A stretch of 63,903 nt of DNA from Nocardia vinacea NBRC 16497. GTDB lineage: Bacteria > Actinomycetota > Actinomycetes > Mycobacteriales > Mycobacteriaceae. Below, one piece after another: positions 36,301 through 49,700 of this stretch. Below the pieces are notes generated by a model that saw only the letters and a program-made list of their open reading frames with translations, searched no databases and was not told the origin of the DNA. Within the stretch, counting starts at the first letter, position 1. Each line of letters starts with the position of its first letter. Location: positions 1 to 63,903 of the forward strand of contig NZ_BAGN01000064.1 of assembly GCF_000308835.1 (NCBI RefSeq). The letters run 5' to 3'. Both the position numbers and the translations under genes were made by a program.

Positions 36301-39300
36301 GCGGCCGACGGTGTGGCCTTCGCCGAGGGCGTGGGCGTGCTGATCCTGGAGCGGCTGTCGGACGCGCGGCGGCTGGGTCATAACGTCCTGGCCGTCATCC
36401 GGGGTAGTGCGGTGAATCAGGACGGTGCGAGCAATGGCCTGACGGCGCCGAACGGTCCGTCGCAGGAGCGAGTGATCGCGCAGGCCCTCGCGAATGCCGG
36501 GCTCACACCCGCCGACGTGGATGCGGTGGAAGCGCACGGAACCGGCACCCCCCTGGGGGATCCCATCGAAGCCAACGCGTTGATCGCCGCATACGGGCAG
36601 GATCGCGGGGATCGGGAGCCGCTGCGCATCGGATCGATCAAATCGAATATCGGTCACACCGTCGCGGCCGCCGGTGTCGGTGGCGTGATCAAGATGGTGC
36701 AGGCGCTGCGATACGAGGCCCTTCCCCCGACCTTGCACGCGGAAGCGCCTTCCCCGCACGTGGATTGGTCCGCCGGCGCGGTGCGCCTGCTGACCCAGCC
36801 GGAATCGTGGCGTGCGGGGGGAACGGTTCGCCGGGCAGGTGTGTCCTCGTTCGGAGTCAGCGGCACCAACGCCCACCTGATCCTCGAGGAAGCGCCCGCC
36901 CCGCAGCCTGTCGTCTCGCCACCGGCGACCGACCACCCACACCCGGCGGTGCCGTGGCTGGTGTCGGCCAAGAGTGAGACCGCCCTCCGGGCACAGGCGG
37001 CGAAACTGCAGCAGTGGCTGATCGATCACCCCGACGCAGATCCGGCGGATGTGGCGTATTCGCTCGCGACGACACGTGCGCAGCACGAGTGGCGGGCAGC
37101 GGTCCTCGGCTCTGATCGCGACGAACTGCTGGCGCGGCTGGCGAAGCTGGCCGCCGGTTCCGCCTCGGCCGGAGTGGTTTCCGGCACCGTGGCCTTGGGG
37201 AAGACCGCCTTCCTGTTCACCGGTCAGGGCGCGCAGCGGGTCGGCATGGGCGCCGGGCTGTCCGAGGCCTTCCCGGTATTCGCCGCAGCGCTGGACGAGG
37301 TGTGCGCCCGGTTCGATCCACTGCTCGGATGTTCCTTGAAGCAAGCGATGTTCACCGGACACCTGATCGACGATCAGGGAGTCACCGCTAGCGACTGCTT
37401 GTCAGGTCGCTCGAAAGGGTCAGCTAGCGACTGCTTGTCAGGTCGCTCGAAAGGGTCGGCGGAGACCGGGCTGCTGGATCGAACACGACTGACCCAGCCC
37501 GCGCTGTTCGCGTTCGAAGTGGCGCTGTATCGGCTGCTGGAGTCGTTCGGACTCGTCCCGGACATGGTGATCGGGCACTCGATCGGTGAACTTGCCGCGG
37601 CGTATGTGGCCGGGGTGTGGTCACTGGAAGATGCCTGCGAGCTGGTCGCGGCACGAGGGCGGCTGATGGATGCGCTGCCGGCGGGCGGCGCGATGCTCGC
37701 GGTCGCCGCGTCCGAGACCGAAATCAGCGCGGCGATCGCCGGATTCACTGATCGGGTGTCGGTGGCAGCGGTGAATGCGCCTGCGGCCGTGGTGGTCTCG
37801 GGTGACGAGGACGCCATCGACGAGATCGATCGGCAGTTCACCGAGCAGGGGCGCAAGACGAGCCGACTGCGGGTGTCGCATGCGTTCCATTCCCCTCGGA
37901 TGGAGCCCATGCTGGCCGAGTTCGCGACCGTGGCGGCGGGAGTGACCTGCAACGCCCCGCGGATTCCATTGGTGTCGAACGTCTCCGGCCGGATCGCGGG
38001 CGACGAGATCCTGGATCCGGGGTACTGGGTGTCGCAGGTGCGCGCCGCAGTGCATTTCGCGCCCGGAGTCGAGACGCTGGTGGCGTCGGGCGTGCGCCGG
38101 TTCCTCGAAGTCGGACCCGACGCGGTGCTGGCGGCGATGACGCGGCACACGCTTCCCGCGGATGTCGAGGCTCGATCGGTGGTCGCCGCGGCGGCCCGCC
38201 GGGATCACGACGAAGTCGAGCAATTCCTGACGATGCTCGGCCAGGCTCACATCGCCGGGCTGGCTGTGGACTGGAATCGACTGTTCGCCGACCGCAGGAT
38301 GACACGAGTCGCCTTGCCCACCTATGCCTTCGACCATCGGCGGTACTGGCTCGAACCAACCCTCGGCGAGTCCCGGACCGCCACCTCGGAACACCCGCTG
38401 CTCACCGACGTGGTTCGAGTGGCCGACCGCGACGAGTGGCTGTTCACGGGGCGGCTTTCGCTGCGCACTCATCCATGGATCGCCGACCACACCACCTACG
38501 GCGTGGTGCTCGTCCCGAGTGCCGCGCTCATGGAGATGCTGCTGGTCGCAGGTCCGCGGATCGGATGCGGCGCCGTGGAGGAGCTCATCCTCGAGGCGCC
38601 GATCCTCCCGCCGGCGGACGGCGATGTCGAACTCCAGGTACTGGTGCGCGAATCCGATCCCGCGGGACGTCGATCGTTCACGTTCCACTACCGCCGCACC
38701 GGCGACGCGGCCGACAGTGAGTGGACGCGCAACGCCAGTGGAGTGCTGAGCAGCCGAAAGCTGATCGACATCGGACTGATGGATATGTTGCGGAACGCGC
38801 CGTGGCCGCCCATCGACGCCGAACCGGTCGATACCGACTGGATTCCGGCCCAGGTGGCGCGTGCCGCCGGACTGGAATACGGTGCTTCGTTCATCGGCGT
38901 CGACGCCGCATGGCGCAACGGTGACACGGTTTTCTCCGAGGTCACCCTGAACCAGGAATTCCCGGCCGAACGGTTCCAGCTGCATCCGGCGCTGTTCGAC
39001 ATGGTGATGCATGCGGGAATCGCCTGTTTGATCTGGCCCGACCACAAGGGCAATCCCGCCGAGGGCAAACTCTTGTTCCGTTGGGGCGGAACGCAAATCC
39101 ACACTACGTCCACGGTCAGGACGTTGCGGGTGATGGCCATCCGGCGCAGCGGTGAGGCGATCACCGTCGTGGCCGTCGACCAGGACGGAAGTCCGGTGGT
39201 CACCATCGACGAAGCGGTCATGCGTTCCTACGACGTCCAGCAGTTCCGTGCCACGTTGCCGGGGGGACGCGCGGCACGGTACGGGTTGCGCTGGGCGACG

Positions 39301-41157
39301 GTGGAGATGCCCGAAGGACACACCCCGACCGGGAGCGCAGCCGTGCTCGGAGCCGCGAACGTGGACGGAATCGACGAGCGGTATCCGGATCTGACCACGC
39401 TCGCCGCGGCTTCGACCGTTCCGGACGTCGTGGTGTGGTCAGAAACCGCTGCGCTGCACGGTGATTCGAAGCAATTCGCGCGCGATCGGGTCAATGCCGC
39501 CTTGCGCACGGTACGAGACTGGTTGGCCGACGAGCGATTCGCGCGGTCGCAGCTGGTTGTGCTGACCAGCCGTGCGGCAGCCCTGCCCGATGAGACGCCG
39601 GATACCGCATCGGCTGCGGTATGGGGGCTGATCCGTAGCGCTCAGACCGAATACCCGGACCGGATCGTGCTGCTCGACGCGGAAGAATCCGTTGGTGCAC
39701 AGCACATTTCGGCCGATTCGATCCGAGCCGTGCTCGAGACCGGTGAGCCGCAGGTGGCAGTGCGGGGCGACCACGTCCTGATACCGCGGCTGGAGGCACT
39801 GACCTCAGGAGATGTCAAAGAGCAAGTATCGTTCGGGTCCGGAACCGTTCTGATCACCGGCGGGACCGGGGGATTGGGCGCGCTGCTGGCCCGGCACCTG
39901 GTCGCCACGCACGGTGTGCGGCGACTACTGCTGGTTTCCCGCCGTGGCGAGCGCGCGGACGGCGCAACGGAACTCGTGGCGGAACTGTCCCGATCCGGCG
40001 CCGAAGTGCGGATCGCCGCCTGCGATGTCACCGACCGCGACGCGCTTCGAGATCTGCTGTCGGGCCTGCCTGCCGAGCACCCGCTCACCGGTGTCGTCCA
40101 CACGGCGGGTGTGCTCGACGACGGCACGTTCCACACGCTCACCGATGACCAGGTCGATCGGGTGTTCGCTCCCAAAGCCGATGCGGCGTGGCATCTGCAC
40201 GAGCTCACCCGGAACATGAATCTGTCGGCGTTCGTGATGTTCTCCTCGATTGCGGGAATGATCGGTTCGGCCGGACAAGCGAATTACGCTGCCGCGAACA
40301 GCTTCCTGGACGCCCTCGCGATGCAGCGCCGCGCCGCGGGACTACCGGCACTCGCACTCGCCTGGGGGCCGTGGCAACAGGACATCGGCATGACCGGCGC
40401 GCTGGATCGCACCGCCATGAGCCGGTTGGAGCGACTGGGCCTGGCTCCGCTGGACCGCACCGACGGCCTGCGGTTGTTCGATGAATCGCTGACCACGGCC
40501 GAACCGGTGTCAGCGCAGTTGCATCTGGATACCGACAAACTGCGCCTGGAAGCGCATACCGGTCCGATTCCGGTGGTGCTGCGCGGATTCGTTAGCGCAC
40601 GCGGCCGGTCGGCCCCGACATCGAGTGGTGAACTGTCGCTCGGGGAGCGTCTGCACGGTGTGGCGGAGGCGAAGCGACGCGGGGTGGTCCTGGACCTGGT
40701 GCGGGAACACGTGGCGGCGGTGCTGGGTTACGGGTCGGCCGACGACATCGGACCCGATCGCGGCTTCAGCGAACTCGGCTTCGATTCCCTCGGCGGAGTC
40801 GAGTTCCGGAACCGGCTCTCGAAGGCGACTGGGCTGTCGCTGCCCTCGACCTTGGTCTTCGACTACCCGACCGCGGGCGATGTCGCCGACTACCTGCTGG
40901 CGCAGACCGCGGTGACAGCGCCTGCGCAACCGACATCGGTGGTGCCCGACGACATCGCGCGGCTCGAGGCCCTGCTCGAGCGGATCATCGCCGGCGGCAC
41001 CGATAACGACGAGACCGTTGCCGGATTGCGGGGCGTCAACGAGCGCATCCGCACCCACCTGGCAGGCACGTGGTCGGACGGCGCGTTCGATGATCTCGAA
41101 TTCCGTTCCGACAGTGAGCTTTTGGATCTGATTGACGAGGAGTTCGGCCCAGCATGA
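27316..41157 (+). CDS. PKS1: type I modular polyketide synthase, loading module and modules 1-2
   Basis: A 4,613-residue multienzyme in the order KSQ-AT-ACP / KS-AT-DH-KR-ACP / KS-AT-DH-KR-ACP / C-terminal docking domain. The GTG start follows GGGAAGGA by nine bases, and the protein opens directly with the KS fold ([14 protein letters not shown]). Loading: decarboxylating KSQ (Gln162) with a methylmalonyl AT predicts propionyl priming. Both extender modules have malonyl ATs, intact DH and B-type KR, giving a trans,trans-dienoyl chain. After the last ACP, about 70 residues form helices ([17 protein letters not shown] and [13 protein letters not shown]) expected to dock onto PKS2. The stop overlaps the PKS2 start as ATGA, implying translational coupling. 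A 24-residue duplicated insertion interrupts the second extender AT. Confidence 0.96.
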   Translation: MTGSAFEVAIVGMSCRLPGAADLDSYWQLLSEGRAAIGTAPPRREGITERAGFVDTVGEFDADFFGVSPNEARAIDPQQLLALELSWEALEDAGLAATARDARRCGVFVGSTGSDFAEILASQGGPGVSRHSLWGVGRGIIANRISNYFGFSGPSMLVDSAQASSLVAVHLACESLRSGESEVALAGGLNLILSPTSGERIEQFGAQSALGACYTFDARADGFVRGEGGGMVVLKPLAQAVADGDRIHAVIRGSAVNTGNERRVLTAPSRDAQAAVIHSALTAAGVEAPSVQYVELHGTGTPAGDPVEAAALGETYGVRRAQDAPLAVGSVKTNIGHLEGASGIAGLIKTVLSLTHRELVASLNFETPNPRIPLEDLGLRVVTGTEDWPAADVRRAGVSSFGMGGSNAHVIVEEAPAVLSAAPTVDGAAGAVSWVVSARSEDGVRAQAARLREWLLRYPEPAMADVAYSLLATRAQMEWRGNVVGRDREELLAGLAALADPTAPAVAIEPTTWRAEPRRVAFVFPGQGSQWEGMALALLDSGGAFAESIAECQAALAPYVQWSLTSVLRREADAPPLDRVDVVQPVLFAVMVSLARMWRAAGVEPDVVIGHSQGEIAAAYIAGGLSLSDAARVVALRSRAVADELAGQGGMASIGLGADAVRERLSAYGDRLSLAAVNGPAQSVIAGDVPAMEEFLAACADDGVWARRIPVDYASHSKAVERLRDRLVEELEPIRPQSGSVPFFSTVFADRLDTAELDAEYWYRSLREPVRFADAVTALIAGGINAFVEASPHPVLTMGIGVTAEAAGAAEGVSVVGSLRRGAGGPERFMASLAQAHCAGVRVDPGALVSGGARVDLPPYAFQRRNFWAGVPVASGVTDVVAASEEQISEGNEPTSGWENGPLARKLLAAPEYQRDTVVLDIVREHAAAVLGHESARSIHPDLPFTEFGFDSVSGVELQNRLLRATGVPLPKTLIFDHPTASAVAALLRSRVTGTGTGQRQVSRRADLTRSAGSASSAGRPSPMSDEPIAIVGMSARFPGGVRSAEDLWDLVAAGRDAIGEFPADRGWDLDRLFDPDPDKPGTVYTRHGGFLSDAGDFDPGFFGISPREALAMDPQQRLLLETAWEALEDAGIDPMSLRGSDTGVFAGACTSGYSGRVTGDLEGFRLTGTSHSVISGRVAYAFGLEGPAVTVDTACSSSLVALHLACQALRQGDSSLVLAGGVTVAASPYLYVDFSRQRGLSPDGRCKAFSAAADGVAWSEGSGVLVLERLSDAQRLGHNILAVVRGSAVNQDGASNGLTAPNGPSQERVIVQALANAGISAVDVDAVEAHGTGTTLGDPIEAQALIAAYGQDRGEREPLRIGSLKSNIGHAVAAAGVAGVIKMVQAMRHERLPRTLHAETPTPHVDWAGGAVRLLTDAEPWTAGDRVRRAGVSSFGISGTNAHVILEEAPAVPVAAAQGDDAERPSNITPFLVSGKGEAGLRAQAARLRAWLSERPEIDVADAAYSLATSRAQLDSRSVVLGRDRDELLERLANLAESGTGTGVIAGAIGSGTTAFLFTGQGAQRIGMGAGLYEAFPVFADALDSVCAQFDPVLECSLEDIMFGGTGATVLDRTEFTQPALFAFEVALYRLLESFGVTPDVLIGHSIGEVAAAYLAGLWSLADACRLVAARGRLMGALPEGGAMLAIAASETEVNDVVARYTGRVSVAAVNAPEALVISGDEDAVAEIGAQFVERGRKTSRLRVSHAFHSHRMDPMLAEFESVAKDLTYNRLRLPVVSNVSGQLAGDEVLEPSYWVRQVRAAVRFAPGIEKLISSGVRRFLEVGPDAVLAAMTRQTLPEGVESVVAAAVRRDHDEPQQFLTMLGHAHTSGVRVDWTPLFRRPSVRRVPLPTYAFQHQRFWLPPRPEATGGTLGHPLLTGVVPVAGKDEFVFTGRFSLPIDPWVADHMTYGTVVLPSATLVEFLLVAGSRIDCGVVEELTLEAPILPSEDDEVELQVSVQEPDGNGRRPFSFYFRKAGRRAGEWVRNASGVLAPSWDGDDALLDRLRDEAWPPADAETLDPSWIPERIAKGSGLEYGPAFIGVDGAWQRGDTVFSEITLDTAAAPEPERFDLHPALLDLVMHAGLAGLIWHDQDSDPDTGRLLFRWGGARLHQPLVKATTLRVIAVASGPETISVATVDDSGRPVVSVDAVVMRPYDVKQMRGTLAGDDAGLYEVQWTPAPAATPSLSVDRIAVLGKAPVAGIDTFSPNPSELAAAQVIPDVVIWHPEISADDPEVVRGHLETVLATVQAWLAQARLADTRLVVVTANGAALPGEAPDLAAAAVWGLMRSAQSEYPGRFILLDVDPSAPMTDPTLVGAVIAAGEPQAAVRDGALLVPRLARARAEHGAEPGQAFGAGTVLITGGTGGLGALVARHLVAAHGVRRLLLVSRSGETADGATELMSELSAAGAAVMVAACDVSDREALRALLDSLDADHPLTGVVHAAGVLDDGTLSGLTTEQLRRVFGPKAAAAWHLHDLTRDRDLSAFVLFSSVAATIGTAGQGNYAAANAFLDALAHRRRAAGLSATSLAWGPWNSGAGMTGGLDRSAVARWERLGLHPLANDEGLRLFDAATARATAHVAAIGFDPAELRREARDGAVPAVLRGFLPRTTDRPAAASSSLGTRLSRVPEAGRAAVVLDLVREHAAAVLGHGSADDISPDERFDTLGFDSLGGVEFRNRLSKATGVQLPSTLVFDHPTAAAVATLLYSKIEGTESGPRTTRVSRRVRADEPIAIVGMSCRFPGGVRNPEQLWDLVRSGTDATTEFPNDRGWDLEQLIDQDPDKPGTVYSRGGGFLDDAGDFDAGFFGISPREALAMDPQQRLLLEASWEALEESGIDPTTLRGSDTGVFAGACASGYVDNVTGDLEGFRLTGTTHSVVSGRVAYVFGLEGPAVTIDTACSSSLVAMHLACQALRQGETSLAVAGGVTVAATPYLSVDFARQRGLSPDGRCKAFSAAADGVAFAEGVGVLILERLSDARRLGHNVLAVIRGSAVNQDGASNGLTAPNGPSQERVIAQALANAGLTPADVDAVEAHGTGTPLGDPIEANALIAAYGQDRGDREPLRIGSIKSNIGHTVAAAGVGGVIKMVQALRYEALPPTLHAEAPSPHVDWSAGAVRLLTQPESWRAGGTVRRAGVSSFGVSGTNAHLILEEAPAPQPVVSPPATDHPHPAVPWLVSAKSETALRAQAAKLQQWLIDHPDADPADVAYSLATTRAQHEWRAAVLGSDRDELLARLAKLAAGSASAGVVSGTVALGKTAFLFTGQGAQRVGMGAGLSEAFPVFAAALDEVCARFDPLLGCSLKQAMFTGHLIDDQGVTASDCLSGRSKGSASDCLSGRSKGSAETGLLDRTRLTQPALFAFEVALYRLLESFGLVPDMVIGHSIGELAAAYVAGVWSLEDACELVAARGRLMDALPAGGAMLAVAASETEISAAIAGFTDRVSVAAVNAPAAVVVSGDEDAIDEIDRQFTEQGRKTSRLRVSHAFHSPRMEPMLAEFATVAAGVTCNAPRIPLVSNVSGRIAGDEILDPGYWVSQVRAAVHFAPGVETLVASGVRRFLEVGPDAVLAAMTRHTLPADVEARSVVAAAARRDHDEVEQFLTMLGQAHIAGLAVDWNRLFADRRMTRVALPTYAFDHRRYWLEPTLGESRTATSEHPLLTDVVRVADRDEWLFTGRLSLRTHPWIADHTTYGVVLVPSAALMEMLLVAGPRIGCGAVEELILEAPILPPADGDVELQVLVRESDPAGRRSFTFHYRRTGDAADSEWTRNASGVLSSRKLIDIGLMDMLRNAPWPPIDAEPVDTDWIPAQVARAAGLEYGASFIGVDAAWRNGDTVFSEVTLNQEFPAERFQLHPALFDMVMHAGIACLIWPDHKGNPAEGKLLFRWGGTQIHTTSTVRTLRVMAIRRSGEAITVVAVDQDGSPVVTIDEAVMRSYDVQQFRATLPGGRAARYGLRWATVEMPEGHTPTGSAAVLGAANVDGIDERYPDLTTLAAASTVPDVVVWSETAALHGDSKQFARDRVNAALRTVRDWLADERFARSQLVVLTSRAAALPDETPDTASAAVWGLIRSAQTEYPDRIVLLDAEESVGAQHISADSIRAVLETGEPQVAVRGDHVLIPRLEALTSGDVKEQVSFGSGTVLITGGTGGLGALLARHLVATHGVRRLLLVSRRGERADGATELVAELSRSGAEVRIAACDVTDRDALRDLLSGLPAEHPLTGVVHTAGVLDDGTFHTLTDDQVDRVFAPKADAAWHLHELTRNMNLSAFVMFSSIAGMIGSAGQANYAAANSFLDALAMQRRAAGLPALALAWGPWQQDIGMTGALDRTAMSRLERLGLAPLDRTDGLRLFDESLTTAEPVSAQLHLDTDKLRLEAHTGPIPVVLRGFVSARGRSAPTSSGELSLGERLHGVAEAKRRGVVLDLVREHVAAVLGYGSADDIGPDRGFSELGFDSLGGVEFRNRLSKATGLSLPSTLVFDYPTAGDVADYLLAQTAVTAPAQPTSVVPDDIARLEALLERIIAGGTDNDETVAGLRGVNERIRTHLAGTWSDGAFDDLEFRSDSELLDLIDEEFGPA
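27331..30290 (+). other. PKS1 loading module: KSQ - AT(methylmalonyl) - ACP
   Basis: The KS-like domain carries [15 protein letters not shown] where active KSs have DTACSSS, so Cys is replaced by Gln162. His297 (HGTGTP) and His337 (NIGH) remain. This is the KSQ type that decarboxylates the AT-loaded extender. The AT (about 28870-29810) has nucleophile Ser612 in GHSQGE and YASH at 713-716, the methylmalonyl signature. The ACP has phosphopantetheine Ser952 in GFDSVSG. Predicted output: propionyl-S-ACP. Confidence 0.9.
30394..35575 (+). other. Module 1: KS - AT(malonyl) - DH - KR - ACP
   Basis: KS Cys1196 in DTACSSS. AT Ser1647 in GHSIGE with HAFH from His1747, a malonyl signature. DH His1947 in [10 protein letters not shown] (HxxxGxxxxP) and Asp2118 in [10 protein letters not shown]; the usual LPFxW segment is LLFRW. 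KR has GGTGGLG, LDD at 2488-2490 (B-type, D-hydroxyl) and Tyr2545 in [10 protein letters not shown] Ser2710. No ER. Predicts a trans double bond. Confidence 0.9.
35623..40910 (+). other. Module 2: KS - AT(malonyl, with insertion) - DH - KR - ACP
   Basis: KS Cys2939. AT Ser3422 in GHSIGE and HAFH from His3522 (malonyl). DH His3725 in [10 protein letters not shown] and Asp3895. KR LDD 4267-4269 and Tyr4324. ACP Ser4491. Closely related in sequence to module 1 across DH and KR. Residues 3358-3381, between the AT N-terminal GQG segment and the nucleophile, are a tandem 12-residue duplication missing from all other ATs here. Confidence 0.9.
37387..37458 (+). repeat. In-frame 2 x 36-bp tandem repeat inserted in AT of module 2
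   Basis: Two adjacent 36-bp copies (37387-37422 and 37423-37458) differ only at their last base (A/G). Each encodes [12 protein letters not shown]. Each begins GCTAGCGACTGCTTG and contains AGCGAC...GTCGCT, so each can form a 6-bp hairpin. Codons such as TTG, TCA and AAA are unusual for the surrounding gene. No other copy was found in the window. Confidence 0.9.
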
Positions 41158-44100
41158 CCAACCCCGCCACCAGCAACGAGGAACGGCTCAGCCGGTATCT
41201 GCGCAAGCTCACCGGAGACCTGCGCGCCGCCAAGAAGCACATCCAGCACCTGGAGGACCGTGCCGGCGAACCGATCGCGATCGTCGGCATGAGCTGTCGG
41301 TATCCGGGCGGTGTCGAAACTCCGGCGCAACTGTGGGATCTGGTCGCTTCCGGCGCCGACGCCGTCGGCCCCTTTCCGGTCGACCGGGGCTGGGACCTGG
41401 AGCGGCTGTTCGACACCGATCCGGACGCGCCCGGGACCGTCTACACCCGCGAAGGCGGATTCCTGGACGCGGCGGGCGATTTCGACGCCGGTTTCTTTGG
41501 GATCGGCCCGAGTGCGGCCCTGGCGATGGATCCGCAGCAGCGGCTGTTCCTGGAAACAGCCTGGGAGGCACTGGAGGACGCCGGCATCGATCCGGTGACG
41601 CTGCGCGGCAGCGACACCGGGGTGTTCGCCGGCGTGATCCACCAGGACTACGGCCCGCGCGTGGGTTCGCCCGGCCTCACCGCCGAGGCGGAAGGCCATG
41701 CTTACCTGGGTGTTTCGAACAGCGTCCTGTCCGGCCGCGTGGCCTTCACCTTCGGCTTCAAGGGCCCGGCGCTGTCGGTGGACACCGCGTGCTCGTCGTC
41801 GCTGGTCGCCCTGCACCTGGCCTGCCACGCGCTGCGACAGGGAGACACCTCGCTGGCACTGGTCGGCGGCGTCACCGTGATGTCGGATCCGGCTCTGCTG
41901 ATCGCGTTCGGCCGGCAGCATGCGCTGTCCCCGGACGCGCGGTGCAAGGCCTTCGCGGCGGCGGCGAACGGCACGGGATTCTCCGAGGGCCTCGGCATGC
42001 TCGCGATCGAGCGGCTGTCCGATGCGCGTCGGCACGGCCACCGGGTGCTCGCGGTCATCCGCGGCAGCGCGGTCAACCAGGACGGCGCCAGCAACCGGCT
42101 GACCGCGCCGAACGGTCCGTCGCAGGAGAAGGTAATCGCGCAGGCGCTCGCCAATGCCGGTCTCGCGCCTGCCGATGTCGATGTGGTCGAAGCGCACGGC
42201 ACCGGTACCACCCTCGGCGACCCGATCGAGGCGCAGGCGCTGATCGCCGCCTACGGACGCGATCGCGCCGGAGAGCCGCTGCGGATCGGCTCGCTCAAGT
42301 CGAACATCGGCCACACCTCCGCCGCGGCCGGGGTCGGCGGCGTGATCAAGATGGTGCAGGCGATGCGGCACGACATGCTGCCCGCGACACTGCATGTCGA
42401 TACGCCGACCCCGCATGTGGATTGGTCCGCGGGCTCGGTGCGGCTGCTCACCACGGCGGAACCCTGGCCCGCGGGGGAGCGAGTCCGGCGCGCCGGTGTG
42501 TCCTCCTTCGGCGCCAGTGGCACGAACGCACACGTGATTCTGGAGGAAGCCCCTGCTCTCGAAGCGGCTTCCACCGAGACGGCGGACGAGGCACCTGATC
42601 AGGGTGCGAAAGCCTTGGCGGCGGGCGTCTCCACCTGGCTGCTCTCGGCGAAGACCGAGGACGGCCTGCGCGCGCAAGCGGCCAAGCTGCGGCAGTTCGC
42701 GATCGAGCACCCCGACGTGGCGGTCGACGATATCGGGTATTCACTCCTGACCACTCGCGCCCGCTTGGATTGGAGGGGCGCGGTGGTCGCCGGCGATCGC
42801 GACACACTGCTGGCCGGACTGGCGGCGCTCGCCGAGCACGGCTCGGCGTGCACGGCCGCCGGCGTGACGGCAGCACAGGCGATGTCGCGCAGGACCGCCT
42901 TCCTGTGCACCGGGCAGGGCGCCCAGCGGGCCGGCATGGGACGTGAACTGTACGAAGCGTTTCCGGTGTTCGCCGCGGCGCTGGACGAGATGTGTGAACA
43001 GTTCGATCCACTGCTGGGCGTTTCGCTGCGGCAGGTGATGTTCACCGGCGGCGGGCCGGACAATGCCGGCCTGCTGGATCGAACGGATATCACCCAGCCC
43101 GCCCTGTTCGCCTACGAGGTCGCGCTGTGCCGGCTCCTGGATTCGTTCGGTGTCACACCGGATTACCTGATCGGGCATTCGATCGGTGAGCTGGCCGCCG
43201 CGTACCTCGCCGGTGTCTGGACGCTTCCGGACGCGTGTCGGCTGGTCGCGGCGCGGGGCCGCCTGATGGGCCGGCTGCCCGAAGGGGGGGTGATGCTGGC
43301 CGTCGCGGCGAGCGAACACGAAGTCTCCGAGGCACTCGCCGGCCAGGCCGACCGGGTGTCCCTCGCTGCGGTGAATGCGCCGCAGGCCGTGGTGGTCTCC
43401 GGTGACGAGGACGCGGTGGCGGCGATCGAGCAGCAGTTCGCCGACCGCGGGCGCAAGACCTCGCGGCTGCGGGTGTCGCACGCGTTCCATTCCCACCGGA
43501 TGGACCCGATGCTGGCCGAGTTCACCACTGTCGCAAGGGATGTCAGCTACCGCCGCCCGCAGCTGCCGCTGGTGTCGAACCTGTCCGGGCGGATCGCCGG
43601 CGACGAAGTGCTCGACCCGGACTACTGGGTCCGGCAGGTGCGGTCGGCCGTGCGCTTCGCCCCCGGGATCGAGTCGCTGGCCGCCGCCGGAGTGCGCCGA
43701 TTCCTCGAAGTCGGTCCGGACGCCGTCCTGGCGGCCATGACCCGGCAGAGCCTGCCGGAGGACATCGAATCGCAGTCATCGGTGATCGCCGGAGCCCGCC
43801 GCGGGCACGGCGAGGTCGAGCAGTTCGTGACCGGTCTGGCGCGGGCGCACGCGGCCGGTGCCGACGTCGACTGGCGGGCGTTCTTCGCCGCCCGTCCGGT
43901 CTCGCGAGTGTCGTTGCCCTCCTACGCCTTCCAGCGTCGCCGCTACTGGCTCGAGACCACACCGGGTATCGCCGGCGCCGATTCCCTCGGGCTGCGGGTG
44001 GTGGCTCACCCCATGCTGGACGCGGCTGTGCCGATGGCAACCGGTGGTGTCGTCCTGACCGGGCAGCTGTCTGCGCTGTCGCAGCCGTGGCTGGCCGACC

Positions 44101-46688
44101 ACGTCATCGGCGGGGTCATGTTGCTGCCCGGGACCGGGTTCGTGGAGTTGGCGTTGCGTGCCGGTCGTGAAGCCGGGTGCCCGGTAATCGAGGAGTTGAT
44201 GCTGCAGGCGCCGCTGGTGTTCCCCCCGTCGGGCGGGGTGCGGATTCAGGTCGTCGTCGGCGGACCCGAGCCGGAATCGGCGCAGCGGTCGCTATCGATC
44301 TATTCCCGCGGCGCACACGACCACGACGGCCAGTGGGAACTGCACGCACATGGCCTGCTGACCAGCCGAGACGACACGGCGATGCCCGAGCCGGAGGCCT
44401 GGCCGCCTGCTGCGGCGACCGCTGTCGAGATCGACTACACGAAGTTCCTGACGCGCGGTTACGACCTGGGACCGGCCTTCCGAGGTGTGCGGGCACTGTG
44501 GCGCCGCGGCGAAGAGGTGTTCGCCGAGATCGCCGTCGACGCGGACACCGGCGTGCACGGTGCGGGATTCGGAATTCATCCGGCACTGCTGGATGCGACC
44601 CTGCAGTCGGGACTGCTGGCCGGCGTCCAGGAGATCCCGCCGGGTCAGGTCGTCTTGCCGTTCGCGTGGCAGTCGGTGGCACTGTATTCGGCCGAGGCAT
44701 CGGTGCTGCGGGTGCGGCTGACCGCGACCGGTTCGTCGGTGTCGGTGTCGATGACCGATGGGCACGGACAACCGGTGCTGTCGGGCGAGATGACGACCCG
44801 TCCGATACCGGTGGCGCAGCTGGCCGCGACCGCCGCGGGTGCGTCCGCTGCGGTTCTGGAACTGGTGTGGTCGCCGACCGAATCCGAGTCCCCCGTGGTG
44901 GATTCGGAAGTGGGCCGGTGGGATCGGCTGGGTCCGGAGTCGCCGGTGCCCCCGCTGGTCGTGGTCGAGGCCGGGTCCGGCTGGACCGATCACACCGGCG
45001 CCGATGTGGTGACCACGACCCACGCCGAGGTCGCCCGGATGCTCGAGGTGGTGCAGGCGTGGCTGGGGCAGGACCGGTTCGCATCGAGCCGGCTGGTGGT
45101 CGCGACGCGTGGCGCGGTCGCCCTGCCCGGTGAGGATGTCACCGACTTCGCCGGTGCCGCGGTGTGGGGTTTGGTGCGGAGTGCGCAGTCGGAGGATCCG
45201 GGCCGAATCCACCTGGTCGACACCGACACTCGTATTGACGAGCGGCTCGGGGCGCTGGCCGCGGCCGAACCACAGGTGGTGGTTCGCGCCGGTGTCGCCC
45301 ACACCGCTCGACTCGGCCGGCCCACCGTGGTGTCACCTACGACCGGCGGCGAAGCGTCCGCCTTCGGCACGGGAACGGTGCTGATCACCGGCGGCACAGG
45401 TGGTTTGGGTGCGGTGGTCGCCCGGCACGTGGTCGCCGAGCACGGGGTGCGGTCGTTGCTGCTGGTCAGCCGCCGTGGCCCGCAAGCCGACGGTGTCGCA
45501 GCTCTGTCCGGCGAGTTGGAGCAACTGGGCGCGCAGGTTCGGGTGGTGGCGTGTGATGTCACCGATCCCGGCGCGGTGAGCCGCTTGGTGGCCGACGTGT
45601 CCGAGCCGTGGCCGTTGACCGGGGTGATCCATGCCGCGGGCGTCCTCGACGACGGGGTCATCGCGGCGTTGACCGCGTCCCGGGTGGATGCGGTGCTGGC
45701 GCCGAAGGCCGACGCCGCCTGGTATCTGCACGAGGCGACCGCGGATCTGAATCTGGCTGCGTTCGTGGTGTTCTCGTCGTTGTCTGGCACGATCGGCGGT
45801 CCCGGGCAGGCCAACTACGCGGCGGCGAACACCTTCGTCGACGGTCTGGTGGCCCACCGGCGAGCACGAGGGCTGGCCGGTCGTTCACTGGCCTGGGGTC
45901 CGTGGGCACGCTCCAGCGGCATGACCGGACACCTGACCGATGCCGATGCGGCCCGGACGATGCGCGCCGGATTCACCGCGTTGTCGGATGAGCAGGCCTT
46001 GGCCGCATGGGATTCGGTGCTCGAAACGGGTCTGGGCCACGCGGTGATCACCGGAGTGGACACCACCGCGATCCGTGCCCAGGCCGATGCCGGACTGCTG
46101 CCACCCCTGCTGCGGGAACTGGTACCACGGGCGGCCACCCGTCCGGCGGCGACCTCGATGGTGATATCCGGTCTGCGGCAACGGCTTGCCGGCCTGGATG
46201 CCGATCGGCAGCGGCAGGTCGTGCTCGATGCCGTCCGTGCGCACGTGACGGCCGTACTCGGCCGGGACGCCGTGTCCGCGCTCGATGCCGACCGCAGCAC
46301 CTTCCAGGACCTGGGATTCGATTCATTGGGTGCGGTCGAGCTGCGCAACCGGGTCAAAGCCGATACCGGCTTGGCGCTGGCGGCCACCGTGGTTTTCGAC
46401 TACCCCACACCCGCCGCGCTGGCCGAGTATCTCCGCGAACAACTCTCGGACGGGCCAGGGGAAAAGCCCGTTCGTTCGATCGACGCGGTATTCGAGGATT
46501 TGGAATCCGCCCTCGCGACCGGAGATCGGGGCGAGGAGGAAAAGGCCCGGATCGTGGCTCGGCTGCAGTCCATTGCGACCAGTTGGGCAGCTCGAATCGA
46601 CACCGCTGGCATCCATCGCGACGACGATGTGGCAGACGCCGACGAAGCAGAGCTTTTCGCGATTCTCGACAGCGAACTGGAAGCCTGA
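41154..46688 (+). CDS. PKS2: type I modular polyketide synthase, module 3
   Basis: An 1,844-residue single-module protein: N-terminal docking coil, KS-AT-DH-KR-ACP, C-terminal docking helices. The start overlaps the PKS1 stop (ATGA). The N-terminal [20 protein letters not shown] is a class 1 docking helix just before the KS at residue 39. KS Cys213; AT Ser676 in GHSIGE with HAFH from His776 (malonyl). DH His983 in [10 protein letters not shown] and Asp1147. KR LDD at 1498-1500 and Tyr1555; ACP Ser1724. The C-terminus ends [17 protein letters not shown]. It receives the dienoyl chain from PKS1 and passes a trienoyl chain to PKS3. No ER. A 52-nt gap with a CTCGAG-CTTGG-CTCGAG hairpin (46701-46717) separates it from PKS3. 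Confidence 0.96.
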   Translation: MTNPATSNEERLSRYLRKLTGDLRAAKKHIQHLEDRAGEPIAIVGMSCRYPGGVETPAQLWDLVASGADAVGPFPVDRGWDLERLFDTDPDAPGTVYTREGGFLDAAGDFDAGFFGIGPSAALAMDPQQRLFLETAWEALEDAGIDPVTLRGSDTGVFAGVIHQDYGPRVGSPGLTAEAEGHAYLGVSNSVLSGRVAFTFGFKGPALSVDTACSSSLVALHLACHALRQGDTSLALVGGVTVMSDPALLIAFGRQHALSPDARCKAFAAAANGTGFSEGLGMLAIERLSDARRHGHRVLAVIRGSAVNQDGASNRLTAPNGPSQEKVIAQALANAGLAPADVDVVEAHGTGTTLGDPIEAQALIAAYGRDRAGEPLRIGSLKSNIGHTSAAAGVGGVIKMVQAMRHDMLPATLHVDTPTPHVDWSAGSVRLLTTAEPWPAGERVRRAGVSSFGASGTNAHVILEEAPALEAASTETADEAPDQGAKALAAGVSTWLLSAKTEDGLRAQAAKLRQFAIEHPDVAVDDIGYSLLTTRARLDWRGAVVAGDRDTLLAGLAALAEHGSACTAAGVTAAQAMSRRTAFLCTGQGAQRAGMGRELYEAFPVFAAALDEMCEQFDPLLGVSLRQVMFTGGGPDNAGLLDRTDITQPALFAYEVALCRLLDSFGVTPDYLIGHSIGELAAAYLAGVWTLPDACRLVAARGRLMGRLPEGGVMLAVAASEHEVSEALAGQADRVSLAAVNAPQAVVVSGDEDAVAAIEQQFADRGRKTSRLRVSHAFHSHRMDPMLAEFTTVARDVSYRRPQLPLVSNLSGRIAGDEVLDPDYWVRQVRSAVRFAPGIESLAAAGVRRFLEVGPDAVLAAMTRQSLPEDIESQSSVIAGARRGHGEVEQFVTGLARAHAAGADVDWRAFFAARPVSRVSLPSYAFQRRRYWLETTPGIAGADSLGLRVVAHPMLDAAVPMATGGVVLTGQLSALSQPWLADHVIGGVMLLPGTGFVELALRAGREAGCPVIEELMLQAPLVFPPSGGVRIQVVVGGPEPESAQRSLSIYSRGAHDHDGQWELHAHGLLTSRDDTAMPEPEAWPPAAATAVEIDYTKFLTRGYDLGPAFRGVRALWRRGEEVFAEIAVDADTGVHGAGFGIHPALLDATLQSGLLAGVQEIPPGQVVLPFAWQSVALYSAEASVLRVRLTATGSSVSVSMTDGHGQPVLSGEMTTRPIPVAQLAATAAGASAAVLELVWSPTESESPVVDSEVGRWDRLGPESPVPPLVVVEAGSGWTDHTGADVVTTTHAEVARMLEVVQAWLGQDRFASSRLVVATRGAVALPGEDVTDFAGAAVWGLVRSAQSEDPGRIHLVDTDTRIDERLGALAAAEPQVVVRAGVAHTARLGRPTVVSPTTGGEASAFGTGTVLITGGTGGLGAVVARHVVAEHGVRSLLLVSRRGPQADGVAALSGELEQLGAQVRVVACDVTDPGAVSRLVADVSEPWPLTGVIHAAGVLDDGVIAALTASRVDAVLAPKADAAWYLHEATADLNLAAFVVFSSLSGTIGGPGQANYAAANTFVDGLVAHRRARGLAGRSLAWGPWARSSGMTGHLTDADAARTMRAGFTALSDEQALAAWDSVLETGLGHAVITGVDTTAIRAQADAGLLPPLLRELVPRAATRPAATSMVISGLRQRLAGLDADRQRQVVLDAVRAHVTAVLGRDAVSALDADRSTFQDLGFDSLGAVELRNRVKADTGLALAATVVFDYPTPAALAEYLREQLSDGPGEKPVRSIDAVFEDLESALATGDRGEEEKARIVARLQSIATSWAARIDTAGIHRDDDVADADEAELFAILDSELEA

Positions 46689-46740
46689 GCACTGAATTCC
46701 TCGAGCTTGGCTCGAGTTCGGAAGGATTGCGGGAACTTAG

Positions 46741-49700
46741 ATGGTCGACGACAACAAGCACCTTGACTACCTGAAGCGCCTGACGGTCGATCTGCGCCAA
46801 ACACGCAGGCGGCTGCGGGAAGTCGAGGATCAGAAATTCGAGCCCATTGCGGTTGTGGGTGTGGCGTGTCGTTACCCGGGTGGGGTGGCCTCTCCGGAGG
46901 ATCTGTGGAATCTGGTGTCGGAGGGTGTCGACGCGATCGGTGAGTTCCCTGCCGACCGCGGTTGGGATGTGGACGGGCTCTACGACCCGGACCCGCAGGC
47001 GCGCGGGAAGTCGTACACGCGCTCGGGCGGGTTCCTCTATGACGCAGCGGAATTCGACGCGGAGTTCTTCGGGATCAGCCCGCGCGAGGCACTGGCGATG
47101 GACCCGCAGCAGCGGATCCTGTTGGAAACCGCTTGGGAAGCCCTGGAACGAGCCGGTATCGACCCGTCGACGGTGCGGGGGTCCGATACCGGTGTCTTCG
47201 CCGGTGCGTCGAACGGGGAGTACGCCGATATGCTGCACGCGGGTCCGGTGGACCTGCGGGGCTATCTGCTGACCGGTACCACCGGCAGCGTGGTGTCGGG
47301 CCGGGTGGCGTACGCGCTCGGCCTGGAGGGCCCGGCGGTGTCGGTGGACACCGCGTGCTCGTCGTCGCTGGTGGCGGTGCATCTGGCGGCGCAGTCGCTG
47401 CGCTCGGGGGAGTGCGCGATGGCGTTGGCCGGCGGCGTGACGGTCATGGGCTCGCCGGGGATGTTCGTGGAGTTCTCCCGGCAGCGGGGGCTGGCGGCCG
47501 ATGGCCGGTGCAAGTCGTTCGCGGCGTCGGCGGACGGCACGGGCTGGTCCGAAGGCGCGGGCATGCTGGTGCTGGAGCGGCTGTCCGACGCGCAGCGACA
47601 CGGGCATCGAGTGTGGGCGGTGATCCGCGGAACGGCGATCAATCAGGACGGCGCGTCCAACGGCTTGACCGTGCCGAACGGTCCCTCGCAGCAGCGGGTG
47701 ATCCGCGCCGCGCTGGCCAACGGGCGGCTCTCGACCGACGACGTGGATGTGGTGGAGGCGCACGGCACCGGCACGGTGCTGGGGGATCCGATCGAAGCAC
47801 ACGCTCTGCTCGCCACCTACGGACAGGACCGTGATCCGGAGCGGCCACTGTGGCTCGGGTCGCTGAAATCCAATATCGGTCACTCGGTGGCCGCGGCGGG
47901 CGTCGGCGGCATGATCAAGATGATCATGGCGATGCGGCACGGGGTGATGCCGCCGACCCTGCATGTCGACGAGCCCACCCCGCGTGTGGACTGGTCCACC
48001 GGCGCGATCGAACTGCTGACCCAGAAGCGGGATTGGCCCGAGGAAGCGGACCGGCCCCGCCGGGCCGCGGTGTCCTCCTTCGGCATCAGCGGCACCAACG
48101 CGCACGTCATCCTCGAACATGTATCCGCAGGCGAACCGGCCGAATCCGAGCCGGGCAGCAACCCCGGCAGCTCGGGAAGCCCTGTCGCGGTTGCGGTTCC
48201 GTGGGTGGTGTCGGCGAAGTCGGAGGCCTCGCTGCGAGCGCAGGCCGCGCGGTTGCACGAGTTCGTGGCCGCCGATCCCGCGGTGTCGGTGTCCGCGGTG
48301 GCGCATTCGCTGATCTCGACTCGCACGCTGTTCGCGCATCGGGCCGTGGTCGTGGGGGACGACCGGACTGAGCTGCTGCGCCGACTGGCCACGGTGGCGG
48401 CCGGCGAACCGGGTCCCGATGTCGCCATCGGTTCCGGCGCGGCGTCGCGGGTCGGTGTGATGTTCGCCGGGCAGGGCTCCCAGCGGGCGGGCATGGGTCA
48501 GCAGCTGTATGGCCGGTTCCCGGTGTTCACCGAGGCCTTCGACCAGGTATGCGCCCAGCTGGATCCGCTGCTCGGGCTCTCTTTGCGCGACGCGATCAGC
48601 TCCGGAACCGAATTGGAGCAGACCCGGTTGACCCAGCCGGCGCTGTTCGCGGTCGAGGTGGCGCTGTATCGCCTGCTCGAATCATGGGGTGTGACCGCGG
48701 ATGTGGTGTTCGGGCATTCGATCGGTGAGATCGCCGCCGCGCATGTCGCCGGTGTGCTGAGCCTGGCCGATGCGTGCACCTTGGTCGCGGCGCGCGGCCG
48801 GTTGATGCAGGAATTGCCCACCGGCGGAGCGATGCTCGCGGTGCAGGCCGGTGAGCAGGAGATCACCGCACTGCTGGACAGCGTCGACGGGGTGGACGTG
48901 GCCGCGGTCAACGGCCCTGCGGCAGTGGTGATCTCCGGTCGTGCGGAGGTCGTGGACGTTCTCGCCGAGCAACTGCGCGAGCGCGGGCGACGCGTCAAAC
49001 GGTTGCGGGTCAGCCATGCCTTCCACTCCTCGTTGATGGAACCGATGCTGGCGCGGTTCGCCGAGGTGGTCGCGACACTGCGCTTCGATCCGCCCCGGAT
49101 TCCGGTGATCTCGACCGTCACCGGCGCGGTGGCGGATCCCGGCCTGTGGTGCTCGCCGCAGTACTGGGTCGACCAGGTGCGGCGGCCGGTGCGGTTCGCC
49201 GACGCCGCGGCCGCGGCCTGGGCCGACGGTGTGGACACCTTCGTGGAAGTGGGGCCCGACTCGGTACTGTCGGCGATGACAGCCGAATGCCTGCCCGAGG
49301 CGGCGACCTCGGTGGCGGTGCTGCATCCCGAGCGTGACGAACCCGCCGAGATCCTCGCCGCGGTCGCGCGGTTGTTCGTGCGGGCGGTGCCGGTGCGCTG
49401 GAACGCGTTGCTCGCGGACCCGAACCCGGCACCGGTGGAACTGCCCACCTATGCCTTCGACCGCCGTCGCTTCTGGCTCGAACCCGCGCTCGGTGCCGCC
49501 GGTGTCGAATCGGTGGGTCTCGGCGCGATGGGGCATCCGCTGCTGGGTGCGGTCGTGTCGGAAGCGAAGTCCGGCGACGTGCTGCTGACCGGCCGGTTGT
49601 CGGTGGCGACGCAGCCGTGGCTGGCCGACCACGCGGTCGCCGGGTCGGTCCTGCTGCCGGGAACCGGCTTCGTCGAGCTGGCCTTGCGCGCCGGTGTCGA

